Positions 1 through 5,201 are shown, counted from the stretch's first letter. The stretch: 6,159 nt of DNA from an uncultured Clostridia bacterium (GCA_934630975.1 CAKTXH010000119.1:1-6159), one strand, 5' to 3'. Numbers and translations are program-made. The notes: generated by a model from the letters alone, not told the origin.

Positions 1-191
1 CCGAACAGGCGGTTGCCGCCGTTCTTGCGGGAATCCTCCATGTCCGAACCCATGCCGAAAATCGCGCCGATGCACGCGAACGCCGGGCTGCGGCCGATGA
101 AATAATAGACAAGCGCGCAGAACGCCGCCGCCAGCGCGGTTTTGACGTTGCGCATGCCCACGCCGGGGATTTTCACGGATTTGATGCTCAT
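1..191 (-). CDS. Aromatic acid exporter (ArAE/FUSC-type) membrane protein, N-terminal fragment
   Basis: Only the first 63 codons are present; the rest lies beyond the left edge. The start is the ATG at 191-189, preceded by AGGAG (minus strand, 202-198) with a 6-base spacer. The peptide begins MSIKSVKIPGVGMRN, then has a hydrophobic stretch at about residues 18-32 (VKTALAAAFCALVYYFIG), a short turn, a second hydrophobic segment at about 37-47 (AFACIGAIFGM), and then a polar stretch ending GGNRLFG. The order 'G-M-R-x-x-K-T-A-L', first helix, 'A-x-I-x-A-I', then 'S-x-x-x-G-x-N-R-L/I-x-G' is what I recall for the N-terminus of the Gram-positive ArAE_1 family (DUF939-like, related to FUSC), integral membrane proteins thought to export aromatic acids. 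That substrate is a family-level idea, not shown here. The gene has its own upstream promoter candidate and follows the terminator of the cell-wall gene, so it is probably a separate transcription unit. The main uncertainty is that so little of the protein is visible. Confidence 0.72.
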   Translation of the reverse strand, partial: MSIKSVKIPGVGMRNVKTALAAAFCALVYYFIGRSPAFACIGAIFGMGSDMEDSRKNGGNRLF

Positions 192-240
192 GACTTTCTC
201 CTGTGTGTTCGTAATCCATTCTCCTCCAAAAAAGAGGGAC

Positions 241-271
241 AAAAAACAGAGCCTGCGCGACGCGCAAACTC
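241..271 (-). terminator. Intrinsic terminator downstream of the CHAP/YkuD gene
   Basis: On the minus strand, arms 271-262 and 258-249 pair over 10 positions (eight Watson-Crick, two G-U) around a 3-base loop. They are followed by TG and then six Ts (246-241). This is the classical stem plus U-tract arrangement. It lies about 70 bases after the stop of the 341-2275 gene and before the ArAE gene. A promoter-like sequence ends just upstream of it, so the same hairpin could instead act in the leader of the next transcript. Confidence 0.62.
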
Positions 272-275
272 CGAT

Positions 276-304
276 ATTGTATCACAGACCGCATCTTTTG
301 TGTA
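276..304 (-). promoter_or_regulatory. Sigma-A type promoter candidate for the ArAE gene
   Basis: The minus strand carries TACAAT at 281-276 (5 of 6 to TATAAT), preceded by TG plus one base as in an extended -10. TACACA lies at 304-299 (4 of 6 to TTGACA), with a 17-base spacer. Transcription would begin near 269, inside the upstream arm of the terminator hairpin at 249-271. That leaves a leader of about 75-80 bases before the ATG at 191. The match is good by eye but untested. Confidence 0.5.
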
Positions 305-307
305 GCG

Positions 308-336
308 GCAAACATACCGATTTTTCAAATGTTTGC
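308..336. repeat. 8-bp perfect inverted repeat just after the CHAP/YkuD stop codon
   Basis: GCAAACAT at 308-315 and ATGTTTGC at 329-336 are perfect inverted copies around a 13-base A/T-rich loop. The repeat starts only 4 bases after the stop of the 341-2275 gene. No T-run follows on the minus strand, so it is not a classical terminator. It could protect the 3' end of the message or be an operator upstream of the TACACA/TACAAT promoter. Role unknown. Confidence 0.35.
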
Positions 337-340
337 TTGC

Positions 341-2275
341 TTATTTTTCGCCCGTCAGCCCCAGCTCGGCGTAGGCCTCGTCAATCACGCTGTTCCACGC
401 GGAAACGACCTCCGGCCGCTCCGGCGCGCTGCATGTCGTGCACGGGGAAAGCTGATTGTACGGGTATTTGCTCAGGTCGCCGTAGGTGATCGCGGAAAGC
501 GGCAGATACATGCTCTTGACGCTCGAGCAGCGCGCCGTGGTGTGGTACTTCTTGCCGCCGTTTGTGTTGTAGTACATCGGCGTGGAAGGATCCGTCTCCG
601 TCAGCTTGCGCCCGTCGTCATCCCAGATGATAATCTTGATATCCTTCTGCCCGCGCAGGTTGTTCCACAGCCACGTGTGGTTATACCCGTCCGCGTTGGC
701 CTGCCGCTGCACGCGCACGCAGCCGTGCGACGCGCGCCGCCCCAGCGCGCTTTCGCAGATTTCGTAATTCGGCGTGCCGACAGGGTTGCCGTTGTCGTCC
801 TTGCCGCCGGAATAGATGGCGGGCACCATATGCAGCAAGTCGCCGCCGTTGAAGCGGATCGCCTGATCGCAATACAGGTTGCCCGACCAGAAGCCGCCCG
901 TCCAGCTGCACAGCAGAAACTCGCCGCTGGCCGTCTCGTTGATGGGCGAGTTGCTGCCGCTGGTCGTGCCCGTGGAGCACAGCAGCGTGGTCAGCAGCTT
1001 ACCCTCCTTGTAGAGATACAGCCGCTGGGTCATCTTATCGACGATGATGCCGTAGGTCTGGTTCGGCTTCACGGTGCGGATTCGGCTGGATTTCACCCAG
1101 CCCTGTTCCAGCTCGTCGCGGTCGTTGTAAGCCTCGATCTTCGTCCAGCCGTCCTGCTCCTCGAGCACCTTAACGGCGACCGACGCACCGAAAAAAAAGC
1201 CGCGCCCCTCGTCATACGTCTTGCGCTTGCCGTTCGGCGCGTCGGAAAGGTAGATTTTTTCCTTCTGATCCGTGCCAAGCACGGTGATTTCCGCAGTCAG
1301 GCGCGCCCACGCCGCCGCTTCATCCTCCGGGTCGAACTCGCCGAACCACGAGGATTGAATGGCTTCCTTCGCCGCTTCCAGATTCTCCTGCACCTTGGCC
1401 TGCGCGGCGGCTTCCGCCTGTGCCGCCGCGTCCGCGCGGAGATCCTCGAGCTGCTCGTTCATGGATTTCTGCGTCTCCCAATCCGCCGTGCCGGTCTGCT
1501 CAAGGCCGCTGGCCTTCTGGAATTTCTTGATGGCCTCGACGGTCGCCTTGCCGAGCTTGCCCGCGCAGTCGCCGTCGTAATAGCCCAGCTCCTTGAGGTT
1601 CTTTTGCAGCGCGATCACCTGCGAGCCGGAAGCGCCCATGCCCAGCTCCCAGCCGACCAGCCCTTCCTGCAAAACGCCGTAGCCGCGGATGGAGTCGTCG
1701 TCCAGCCGATAGGTGTAGCGCTGCACGACGGTCGGCGTCGGGCCGAGGATGTGGTTGTTGCCCTCGATGGTGTGGACGTAGTACGTGCCGTCCGCGTCCT
1801 GCGTCACCATCTCGACAATGCCCACGTGATCGAGACGGTTGTACTTGTACCACTCGATATAGATGAGGTCGCCCTTCTGCGGGATATACGGCCTGTCCGC
1901 GACGGAAACGCCATCGCTCAGGTAGAACTGGCCCTCCTCGCCGCGCAGGCCGCCGTTCACGGTGATATACCGCCCGCGCTCCTTATACCACATCGAGCCG
2001 CCCTCGCAGCTGGTCTGCAAGGGATAGTCGTTGCCGAGCATGGACGTGCCGTAGTATTCGTCGGCGAAATTCACGCACCAGGAAACGAACTCCGAGCACC
2101 ATTCGCCGTAGGCGCTGCCGCCCCACTCGCCGTATTTGCTGTAACCGCCCTTTGTCGCGGAATAGCCCAGCTCGTTGACGGCCGCCTCGACGAGCATATC
2201 CGCGCGGTCATCCGCCAGCGCGCAGGCGCCGAGCAGCAAAAGCAAAGCCAGCAACAGGGTGATGATGTTCTTCAT
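341..2275 (-). CDS. Exported CHAP - peptidoglycan-binding - YkuD L,D-transpeptidase fusion protein
   Basis: A 644-residue exported protein predicted to act on peptidoglycan. Residues 1-21 form a signal peptide (MKN, long Leu run, ALA before DD); LGAC at 15-18 could alternatively be a lipobox. Residues about 28-205 fit a CHAP amidase/endopeptidase: GEWCSEFVSWC gives catalytic Cys60, RLDHVGIV gives His150, and TIEGN gives Glu171/Asn173. Residues 211-272 match a PG_binding_1 domain (SGSQVIALQKNLKELGYYDG). Residues 273-310 are an Ala/Glu/Gln-rich helical linker, and about 326-402 an SH3-like segment ending GWVKSSRIR. Residues 407-552 are a YkuD L,D-transpeptidase with His482 (LLHMVP) and the signature SHGCVRVQ, catalytic Cys519. 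A tail at 568-616 carries YHTTARC and PCTTC, a possible metal or disulfide knot. The ATG at 2275-2273 has GGAGG (2286-2282) with a 6-base spacer. The gene follows the BspA terminator directly. Hydrolase plus cross-linker in one chain suggests wall remodelling; which bond is cut is not visible. Confidence 0.9.
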   Translation of the reverse strand: MKNIITLLLALLLLLGACALADDRADMLVEAAVNELGYSATKGGYSKYGEWGGSAYGEWCSEFVSWCVNFADEYYGTSMLGNDYPLQTSCEGGSMWYKERGRYITVNGGLRGEEGQFYLSDGVSVADRPYIPQKGDLIYIEWYKYNRLDHVGIVEMVTQDADGTYYVHTIEGNNHILGPTPTVVQRYTYRLDDDSIRGYGVLQEGLVGWELGMGASGSQVIALQKNLKELGYYDGDCAGKLGKATVEAIKKFQKASGLEQTGTADWETQKSMNEQLEDLRADAAAQAEAAAQAKVQENLEAAKEAIQSSWFGEFDPEDEAAAWARLTAEITVLGTDQKEKIYLSDAPNGKRKTYDEGRGFFFGASVAVKVLEEQDGWTKIEAYNDRDELEQGWVKSSRIRTVKPNQTYGIIVDKMTQRLYLYKEGKLLTTLLCSTGTTSGSNSPINETASGEFLLCSWTGGFWSGNLYCDQAIRFNGGDLLHMVPAIYSGGKDDNGNPVGTPNYEICESALGRRASHGCVRVQRQANADGYNHTWLWNNLRGQKDIKIIIWDDDGRKLTETDPSTPMYYNTNGGKKYHTTARCSSVKSMYLPLSAITYGDLSKYPYNQLSPCTTCSAPERPEVVSAWNSVIDEAYAELGLTGEK

Positions 2276-2287
2276 GAAAAGCCTCCG

Positions 2288-2333
2288 AAAAAAATATCCC
2301 CCTTCCGCCGCCCACGGGTTGCGGGAGGGGGAT
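2288..2333 (-). terminator. Strong intrinsic terminator of the BspA-like gene
   Basis: On the minus strand, arms 2333-2321 and 2308-2296 pair over 13 positions with a single C-A mismatch, around a 12-base loop. They are followed by AT-rich bases and seven Ts (2294-2288). The hairpin starts 5 bases after the stop of the LRR gene at 2339. Its T-run ends one base before the GGAGG Shine-Dalgarno (2286-2282) of the next gene. That downstream gene must therefore rely on read-through or on a promoter inside the LRR gene. Confidence 0.85.
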
Positions 2334-2338
2334 GCAGC

Positions 2339-3346
2339 TTAATTGTTCAGCCAATCGTTGGCGTCGGGGTAGGTATAATTCAGTCCATTATCTTTTGCAT
2401 ATTGCACGGCGTAGGAATCGCGCTGAACAGTCATCGTGAGATTGTCACAACGCTTAAATACGTCTATTCCCATGCTCGTCACACTCTCTGGCAGCTCGAT
2501 GCTCGTCAGGGCGCTGCAATACCAAAACACGCGATCCCCTATGTTCGTCACACTGTCCGGCAGCTCGATACTCGTCAAGGTGCTACACCTAGAAAACGTA
2601 CTATCCCCTATGCTTGTCAAACCGTCCGGCAGCTCGATGCTCGTCAGGGCGCTGCAACTAGAAAACGCGCCATCCCCTATGCTCGTCACGCTGTCCGGCA
2701 GCTTGATGCTCGTCAGGGAGCGGCAACTAAAAAACGCACCTTCCCCTATGCTCGTCACGCTGTCCGGCAACTTAATGCTCGTCAAGGATGCACAGTGCCA
2801 AAACGCAGAATCTCCAATCTGCTGAATTCCCTGCGGGACTTCATAGGCTTCCTCTTGTTTTCCAGCCGGATAACAGATTAGGGATTTTTCCGCTTTGTTA
2901 AAGAGAACGCCGTCAATGGCTGCGAAAACAGGCTGTTCTGGGGAAACCCGGATATTCTTCAGCGACTCACAATCTAAAAATGGATTTGTGCCCATAGAGA
3001 CCATGCTGTCCGGCAGTACAATGCTTTCCAATGCGTCGCACTGATAAAATGCATAATCCCCCATGCTCATCACACCGTCTGGCAGCTCGATGCTCGTCAG
3101 GGAGCGGCGCTCAGAAAACGCATAATCCCCTATGCCCGTCACCGTTTTTCCATCCAGCGTTTCCGGAATCTTTAGCACCTCATCTCCTCCGGAATACTTC
3201 GTGATTTCCGCCGTTCCATCCTCCAAAATCCGATACCGATAGTTCCTGGACTTGAAGGCTTCCTCATCCGCCGCAGCGCCATTCATCGCCAACACCATCA
3301 GCAACACAACAACCAGAACTGTCCAAAGACTCTTCTTTTGCATCAT
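2339..3346 (-). CDS. Secreted BspA-like leucine-rich-repeat protein
   Basis: A 335-residue exported protein of the BspA type (LRR_5). Residues 1-26 are a signal peptide (MMQKKS, hydrophobic core, cleavage after GAAA before DEE). Residues 27-71 are a short N-terminal cap (YRILEDGTAEITKY, then VLKIPETLDGKTVTGIG). Next come 23-residue repeats of the form IGDxAFxxCxxLTSIxLPDSVTS: two at 72-117, a divergent segment at 118-176 containing FAAIDGVLFN and LICYPAGK, then five very regular units at 177-291 and a degenerate one with a cap at 292-335. There is no LPxTG, membrane tail or dockerin, so it is probably released or loosely bound. Family members bind host proteins, other cells or polymers; no ligand can be read here. 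AGGAGG at 3360-3355 with an 8-base spacer supports the first Met. A TATAAT box lies upstream and a strong terminator downstream, so it can be monocistronic. Base composition is visibly less GC-rich than its neighbours. Confidence 0.9.
   Translation of the reverse strand: MMQKKSLWTVLVVVLLMVLAMNGAAADEEAFKSRNYRYRILEDGTAEITKYSGGDEVLKIPETLDGKTVTGIGDYAFSERRSLTSIELPDGVMSMGDYAFYQCDALESIVLPDSMVSMGTNPFLDCESLKNIRVSPEQPVFAAIDGVLFNKAEKSLICYPAGKQEEAYEVPQGIQQIGDSAFWHCASLTSIKLPDSVTSIGEGAFFSCRSLTSIKLPDSVTSIGDGAFSSCSALTSIELPDGLTSIGDSTFSRCSTLTSIELPDSVTNIGDRVFWYCSALTSIELPESVTSMGIDVFKRCDNLTMTVQRDSYAVQYAKDNGLNYTYPDANDWLNN
2472..2816 (-). repeat. Five tandem 69-bp LRR-coding units
   Basis: Near-identical units begin at 2472, 2541, 2610, 2679 and 2748, each opening with ATGCTCGTCA-like sequence on the plus strand, at an exact 69-bp period (23 codons). 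They encode the five regular leucine-rich repeats at residues about 177-291. Nucleotide similarity is high even at silent sites, which points to recent duplication or gene conversion. Within a unit the TSI-coding motif GCTCGTCA occurs twice, giving a secondary internal similarity. Confidence 0.88.
2994..3131 (-). repeat. Two further LRR-coding 69-bp units, in phase with each other
   Basis: Units beginning at 2994 and 3063, with the next boundary at 3132, keep the same 69-bp period and encode residues about 72-117. They are more diverged than the downstream block. They are separated from it by about 177 bp encoding the irregular segment at residues 118-176. Confidence 0.7.
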
Positions 3347-3403
3347 GTGTGTGCCCTCCTATGGACAAAGTCGGTCGGTCAAGTGCAGGATTCCGTCTAT
3401 TCA

Positions 3404-3409
3404 ATTATA
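3404..3409 (-). promoter_or_regulatory. -10 box (TATAAT) for the BspA-like gene
   Basis: A perfect TATAAT on the minus strand lies 58 bases upstream of the ATG at 3346, in the short AT-richer gap after the pseudouridine synthase gene. No convincing -35 is present: the best hexamer at a suitable distance is AAGAAA at 3431-3426 with a 16-base spacer. The site could be activator-dependent, or chance. No terminator follows the upstream gene, so read-through from it is also possible. Confidence 0.45.
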
Positions 3410-3436
3410 CGAATCAGCCCGCGTTTTTCTTCCCGC

Positions 3437-4150
3437 TCACAGGCAGATTTTGCTTTCTCTCTCCCAAACGGCCGCGTCGAACCGTTTCCACGGCTGCGCG
3501 TCCGTCGGCGGGAGCGCGTCAAAGTGCATTTCTTCCTTCTTCGTCGGGTGAACCAGCCCCAGATGCGCGCCCCAGAGGGCAATCTGCTCGCCGGGGCGGC
3601 CGCCGCCATAGCGCGCGTCGCCCCAAATCGGCAGACCGGCGTGGGAAAGCTGCACGCGGATCTGGTGGCTCCTGCCCGTGAACAGGCGGACGCGCACCAG
3701 CGTCAGCTCCCCCGCCTCGCCGCACTTTTGATAGCGCAGTTTCGCGTCCTTCGCGCCGGGCGTATTCGCGGGCACGGCGCGCACCATGTTGGTTTTGCCG
3801 TCTTTGAGCAGAAAGTCGCAAAGCTCGTCCGCTTCCCCGGCCTGCCCGCGGACGGCGGCAACATACTGCCGGTGCATCGTCTTCTCGCGCACCTGCTGGC
3901 TCAGCCTGTCCGCCGCCTTGCTGGTTTTGGCCAGCACGACAAGGCCGCCGACCGGCCTGTCCAGCCGATGAACAAGGCCGAGATACACTGCGCCGGGCTT
4001 GTTGTATCGTTCGGCGATATACGCCTTCATGGTGCTGTGCAGATCCGCGTCGCCGGAATCATCCGCCTGCGTGGGCATGTTCGGCGGCTTGACGACGACG
4101 AGCAGATGGTTATCCTCGTAAACGATGGTTACGCCGCGATAGCTCTCCAT
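3437..4150 (-). CDS. RluA-family RNA pseudouridine synthase
   Basis: A 237-residue enzyme that would isomerise uridine to pseudouridine in RNA, in the cytoplasm. It opens with the family block IVYEDNHLLVVVKPPNMPTQ (9-28). The catalytic motif HRLDRPVGG lies at 61-69, with Asp64 as nucleophile, followed by LVVLAKTSKAADRLS. The conserved tyrosine is Tyr96 in HRQY, where many relatives have K-x-Y. The C-terminal block TGRSHQIRVQLSHAGLPIWGDARYGG lies at about 158-183. There is no N-terminal S4 domain, and the length suits the short stand-alone RluA group. The target (rRNA or tRNA position) cannot be told from sequence. I chose the ATG at 4150: GAGGG precedes it by 6 bases and the family block starts just after it. 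An in-frame GTG at 4174 lacks a ribosome site and overlaps the upstream gene. Only one base separates the ATG from the methyltransferase stop, so the two are almost certainly co-translated. Confidence 0.92.
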   Translation of the reverse strand: MESYRGVTIVYEDNHLLVVVKPPNMPTQADDSGDADLHSTMKAYIAERYNKPGAVYLGLVHRLDRPVGGLVVLAKTSKAADRLSQQVREKTMHRQYVAAVRGQAGEADELCDFLLKDGKTNMVRAVPANTPGAKDAKLRYQKCGEAGELTLVRVRLFTGRSHQIRVQLSHAGLPIWGDARYGGGRPGEQIALWGAHLGLVHPTKKEEMHFDALPPTDAQPWKRFDAAVWERESKICL

Positions 4151-4151
4151 C

Positions 4152-5021
4152 TTACGCCCTCTGCCAGCGGCCACTCGCGCCGCACGGGAGCACGCCGCCC
4201 GCCGTCACGGGCAGGCAGACCTCGTCCGCGGTGATAATCCCGCCAAAACGGGGCTTGACGGTCATGTCGATCATGTTGCCCAGCACGCTGGCCTGGAAGC
4301 CCGTCGTGTAGCCGTTGATGAGGAAGAACAGCGGGTCGTCGGAAAGCGCCTCGGAGCAGGCTTTCGCCAGCCCGTACAGCTCGTTTTCCAGCTTCCAGAC
4401 CTCGCCGCCCGGCCCGCGCCCGTAGGACGGCGGATCCATCAGGATGCCGTCGTAGAAGCGGCCGCGGCGCGCTTCACGCTGCACAAACTTGAGCGCGTCG
4501 TCAATGATCCAGCGCACGCGATCCTCCGGCAGGCCGCAGCACTCGCGGTTTTCCCGCGCCCACTGCACCATGCCCTTGGCCGCGTCGCAGTGGCATACCT
4601 GCGCGCCCGCCGCGGCGCAGGCCATCGTCGCGCCGCCGGTATAGGCGAACAGGTTGAGTACGCGCACCTCTCTGCCCTGCTTCACGCGGTCGGAAACAAG
4701 GCCGGTCATCCAATCCCAGTTGGTCGCCTGCTCGGGGAACAGGCCGGTGTGCTTGAACCCGGTCGGACGGACATAGAAGCGCAGGTTTTTGTAATTCATC
4801 ACCCAGCGGTCAGGCAGTTTGGTGAAGAACTCCCACGAGCCGCCGCCCTTTTCGCTGCGATGATAATGCGCCTGTGCCTTCCGCCAGAGCGACGGATCGC
4901 GCGCGGGCCAAATCGCCTGCGGATCGGGGCGGCGCAGATACACGTCGCCCCAGCGCTCGAGCTTTTCGCCGCCGCCGCAATCGAGGACTTCATAGTCCTG
5001 CCATTGATCTGCTAAAAACAT
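4152..5021 (-). CDS. Class I SAM-dependent methyltransferase (RlmI/RlmK-like fold, RNA target likely)
   Basis: A 289-residue SAM-dependent methyltransferase. The first 110 residues are a family-specific N-terminal region (YEVLDCGGGEKLERWGDV, WEFFTKLPDRW, LRFYVRPTGFKHTGLFPEQ). The Rossmann-like core follows: SAM-binding motif I VLNLFAYTGGAT at 121-132, an acidic loop CDAAKG at 145-150, WARENRE at 154-160, IIDDALKFV at 172-180, and motif IV DPPSYGRG at 196-203. It ends LPCGASGRW. The arrangement resembles the large-subunit rRNA methyltransferases grouped as Methyltrans_SAM, but it lacks an N-terminal PUA domain and the TCSC-type cysteine motif of the m5C enzymes. The start is the ATG at 5021, with AAGGAA 3 bases upstream; the reading frame stays open a further 82 codons, but that stretch encodes only the hairpin element. 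The gene directly precedes the pseudouridine synthase, with a one-base gap. RNA modification is inferred from family and partner. Confidence 0.87.
   Translation of the reverse strand: MFLADQWQDYEVLDCGGGEKLERWGDVYLRRPDPQAIWPARDPSLWRKAQAHYHRSEKGGGSWEFFTKLPDRWVMNYKNLRFYVRPTGFKHTGLFPEQATNWDWMTGLVSDRVKQGREVRVLNLFAYTGGATMACAAAGAQVCHCDAAKGMVQWARENRECCGLPEDRVRWIIDDALKFVQREARRGRFYDGILMDPPSYGRGPGGEVWKLENELYGLAKACSEALSDDPLFFLINGYTTGFQASVLGNMIDMTVKPRFGGIITADEVCLPVTAGGVLPCGASGRWQRA
4157..4161 (-). promoter_or_regulatory. Shine-Dalgarno site that decides the pseudouridine synthase start
   Basis: GAGGG on the minus strand lies inside the last codons of the methyltransferase gene, 6 bases before the ATG at 4150. 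The alternative GTG at 4174 has no purine-rich site at a workable distance, so the shorter protein is preferred. Confidence 0.7.
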
Positions 5022-5024
5022 AGG

Positions 5025-5030
5025 TTCCTT
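5025..5030 (-). promoter_or_regulatory. Shine-Dalgarno site of the methyltransferase, next to a hairpin
   Basis: AAGGAA on the minus strand lies 3 bases before the ATG at 5021, a slightly short spacing. The 8-bp GC hairpin at 5033-5051 ends 2 bases upstream of it. The site supports starting at MFLADQW rather than at any ATG farther upstream. Confidence 0.55.
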
Positions 5031-5032
5031 TC

Positions 5033-5201
5033 TTGGGGGCGCTGCCCCCAAACCCCTGACAGGGAACTGAGTTCCCTGTACCTTCCACTTGCATTTATCG
5101 CTTCGCGATAAATGGAGAATAAGCGGATTGAAACCGCCGCGAAGCGAAGAAAGGGTGCAGGGAACAAGGTTCCCTGCTGGGGTATGGGGCAAAGCCCCAT
5201 C
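5033..5201. repeat. Composite palindrome element with imperfect inverted ends (MITE/REP-like)
   Basis: This fills almost the whole gap between the GH4-like and methyltransferase genes. Stems by eye: 5033-5051 (8 bp, loop GCT), 5059-5079 (9 bp, loop TGA), 5092-5114 (10 bp, loop TTC), 5157-5177 (9 bp, loop AAG) and 5184-5200 (7 bp, loop AAA). The left end (5033-5084) and the reverse complement of the right end (5150-5201) share one layout: a GGGG..GCCCC hairpin, then ACCCC, then the hairpin CAGGGAAC..GTTCCCTG, then ACC. Roughly 70 percent of positions match by hand. The element is therefore an inverted repeat of hairpins around a 65-bp core. It encodes no transposase, carries no T-run for termination, and leaves only a possible 6-bp flanking direct repeat (TTCCTT, 5025-5030 and 5212-5217). 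It is probably a non-autonomous repeat or REP-type cluster; a role in message stability is possible. Confidence 0.7.
5098..5147. repeat. 10-bp inverted repeat in the element core, competing with a local hairpin
   Basis: TCGCTTCGCG at 5098-5107 is perfectly complementary to CGCGAAGCGA at 5138-5147. The left copy is also part of the local stem 5092-5114, so the two structures exclude one another. A small GCGG/CCGC stem (5123-5126 with 5134-5137) can form inside the longer-range fold. Confidence 0.55.

Noticed and set aside
1..219. An ATG at 219-217 (minus) with GGAGGAG directly upstream, as an alternative start or leader ORF
   Set aside because: It is out of frame with the ArAE protein (28 bases from the true ATG), the ribosome site is too close (about 3 bases), and its translation is Arg/His/Pro-rich shadow sequence.
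2334..2460. Promoter for the CHAP/YkuD gene inside the LRR 3' end (GATAAT and TTATAC-like hexamers on the minus strand)
   Set aside because: No acceptable -35 at a proper distance from either; not strong enough to list as a feature.
2472..2816. 69-bp tandem repeats as a CRISPR array
   Set aside because: The whole 69-bp period is conserved and translates in frame as leucine-rich repeats; there are no unique spacers.
329..2881. An 850-codon open frame on the plus strand
   Set aside because: It lies antisense to the CHAP/YkuD and LRR genes. Its protein is rich in Arg/Ala/Val with no domain, no ribosome site and repeats that mirror the LRR units. High GC and the 69-bp array explain the absence of stops.
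4151..4174. GTG at 4174 as the pseudouridine synthase start
   Set aside because: The added residues (AAGRGRK) are not family-like, no ribosome site precedes the GTG, and it would overlap the methyltransferase. The ATG at 4150 has GAGGG at good spacing.
3338..4234. A 298-codon plus-strand frame
   Set aside because: It is a shadow of the pseudouridine synthase gene in high-GC DNA: low-complexity composition, no recognisable motif, no ribosome site.
5033..5201. Hairpins read as rho-independent terminators of the GH4-like gene
   Set aside because: Stems are GC-rich, but none is followed by a T-run on either strand; the symmetric arrangement fits a repeat element better.
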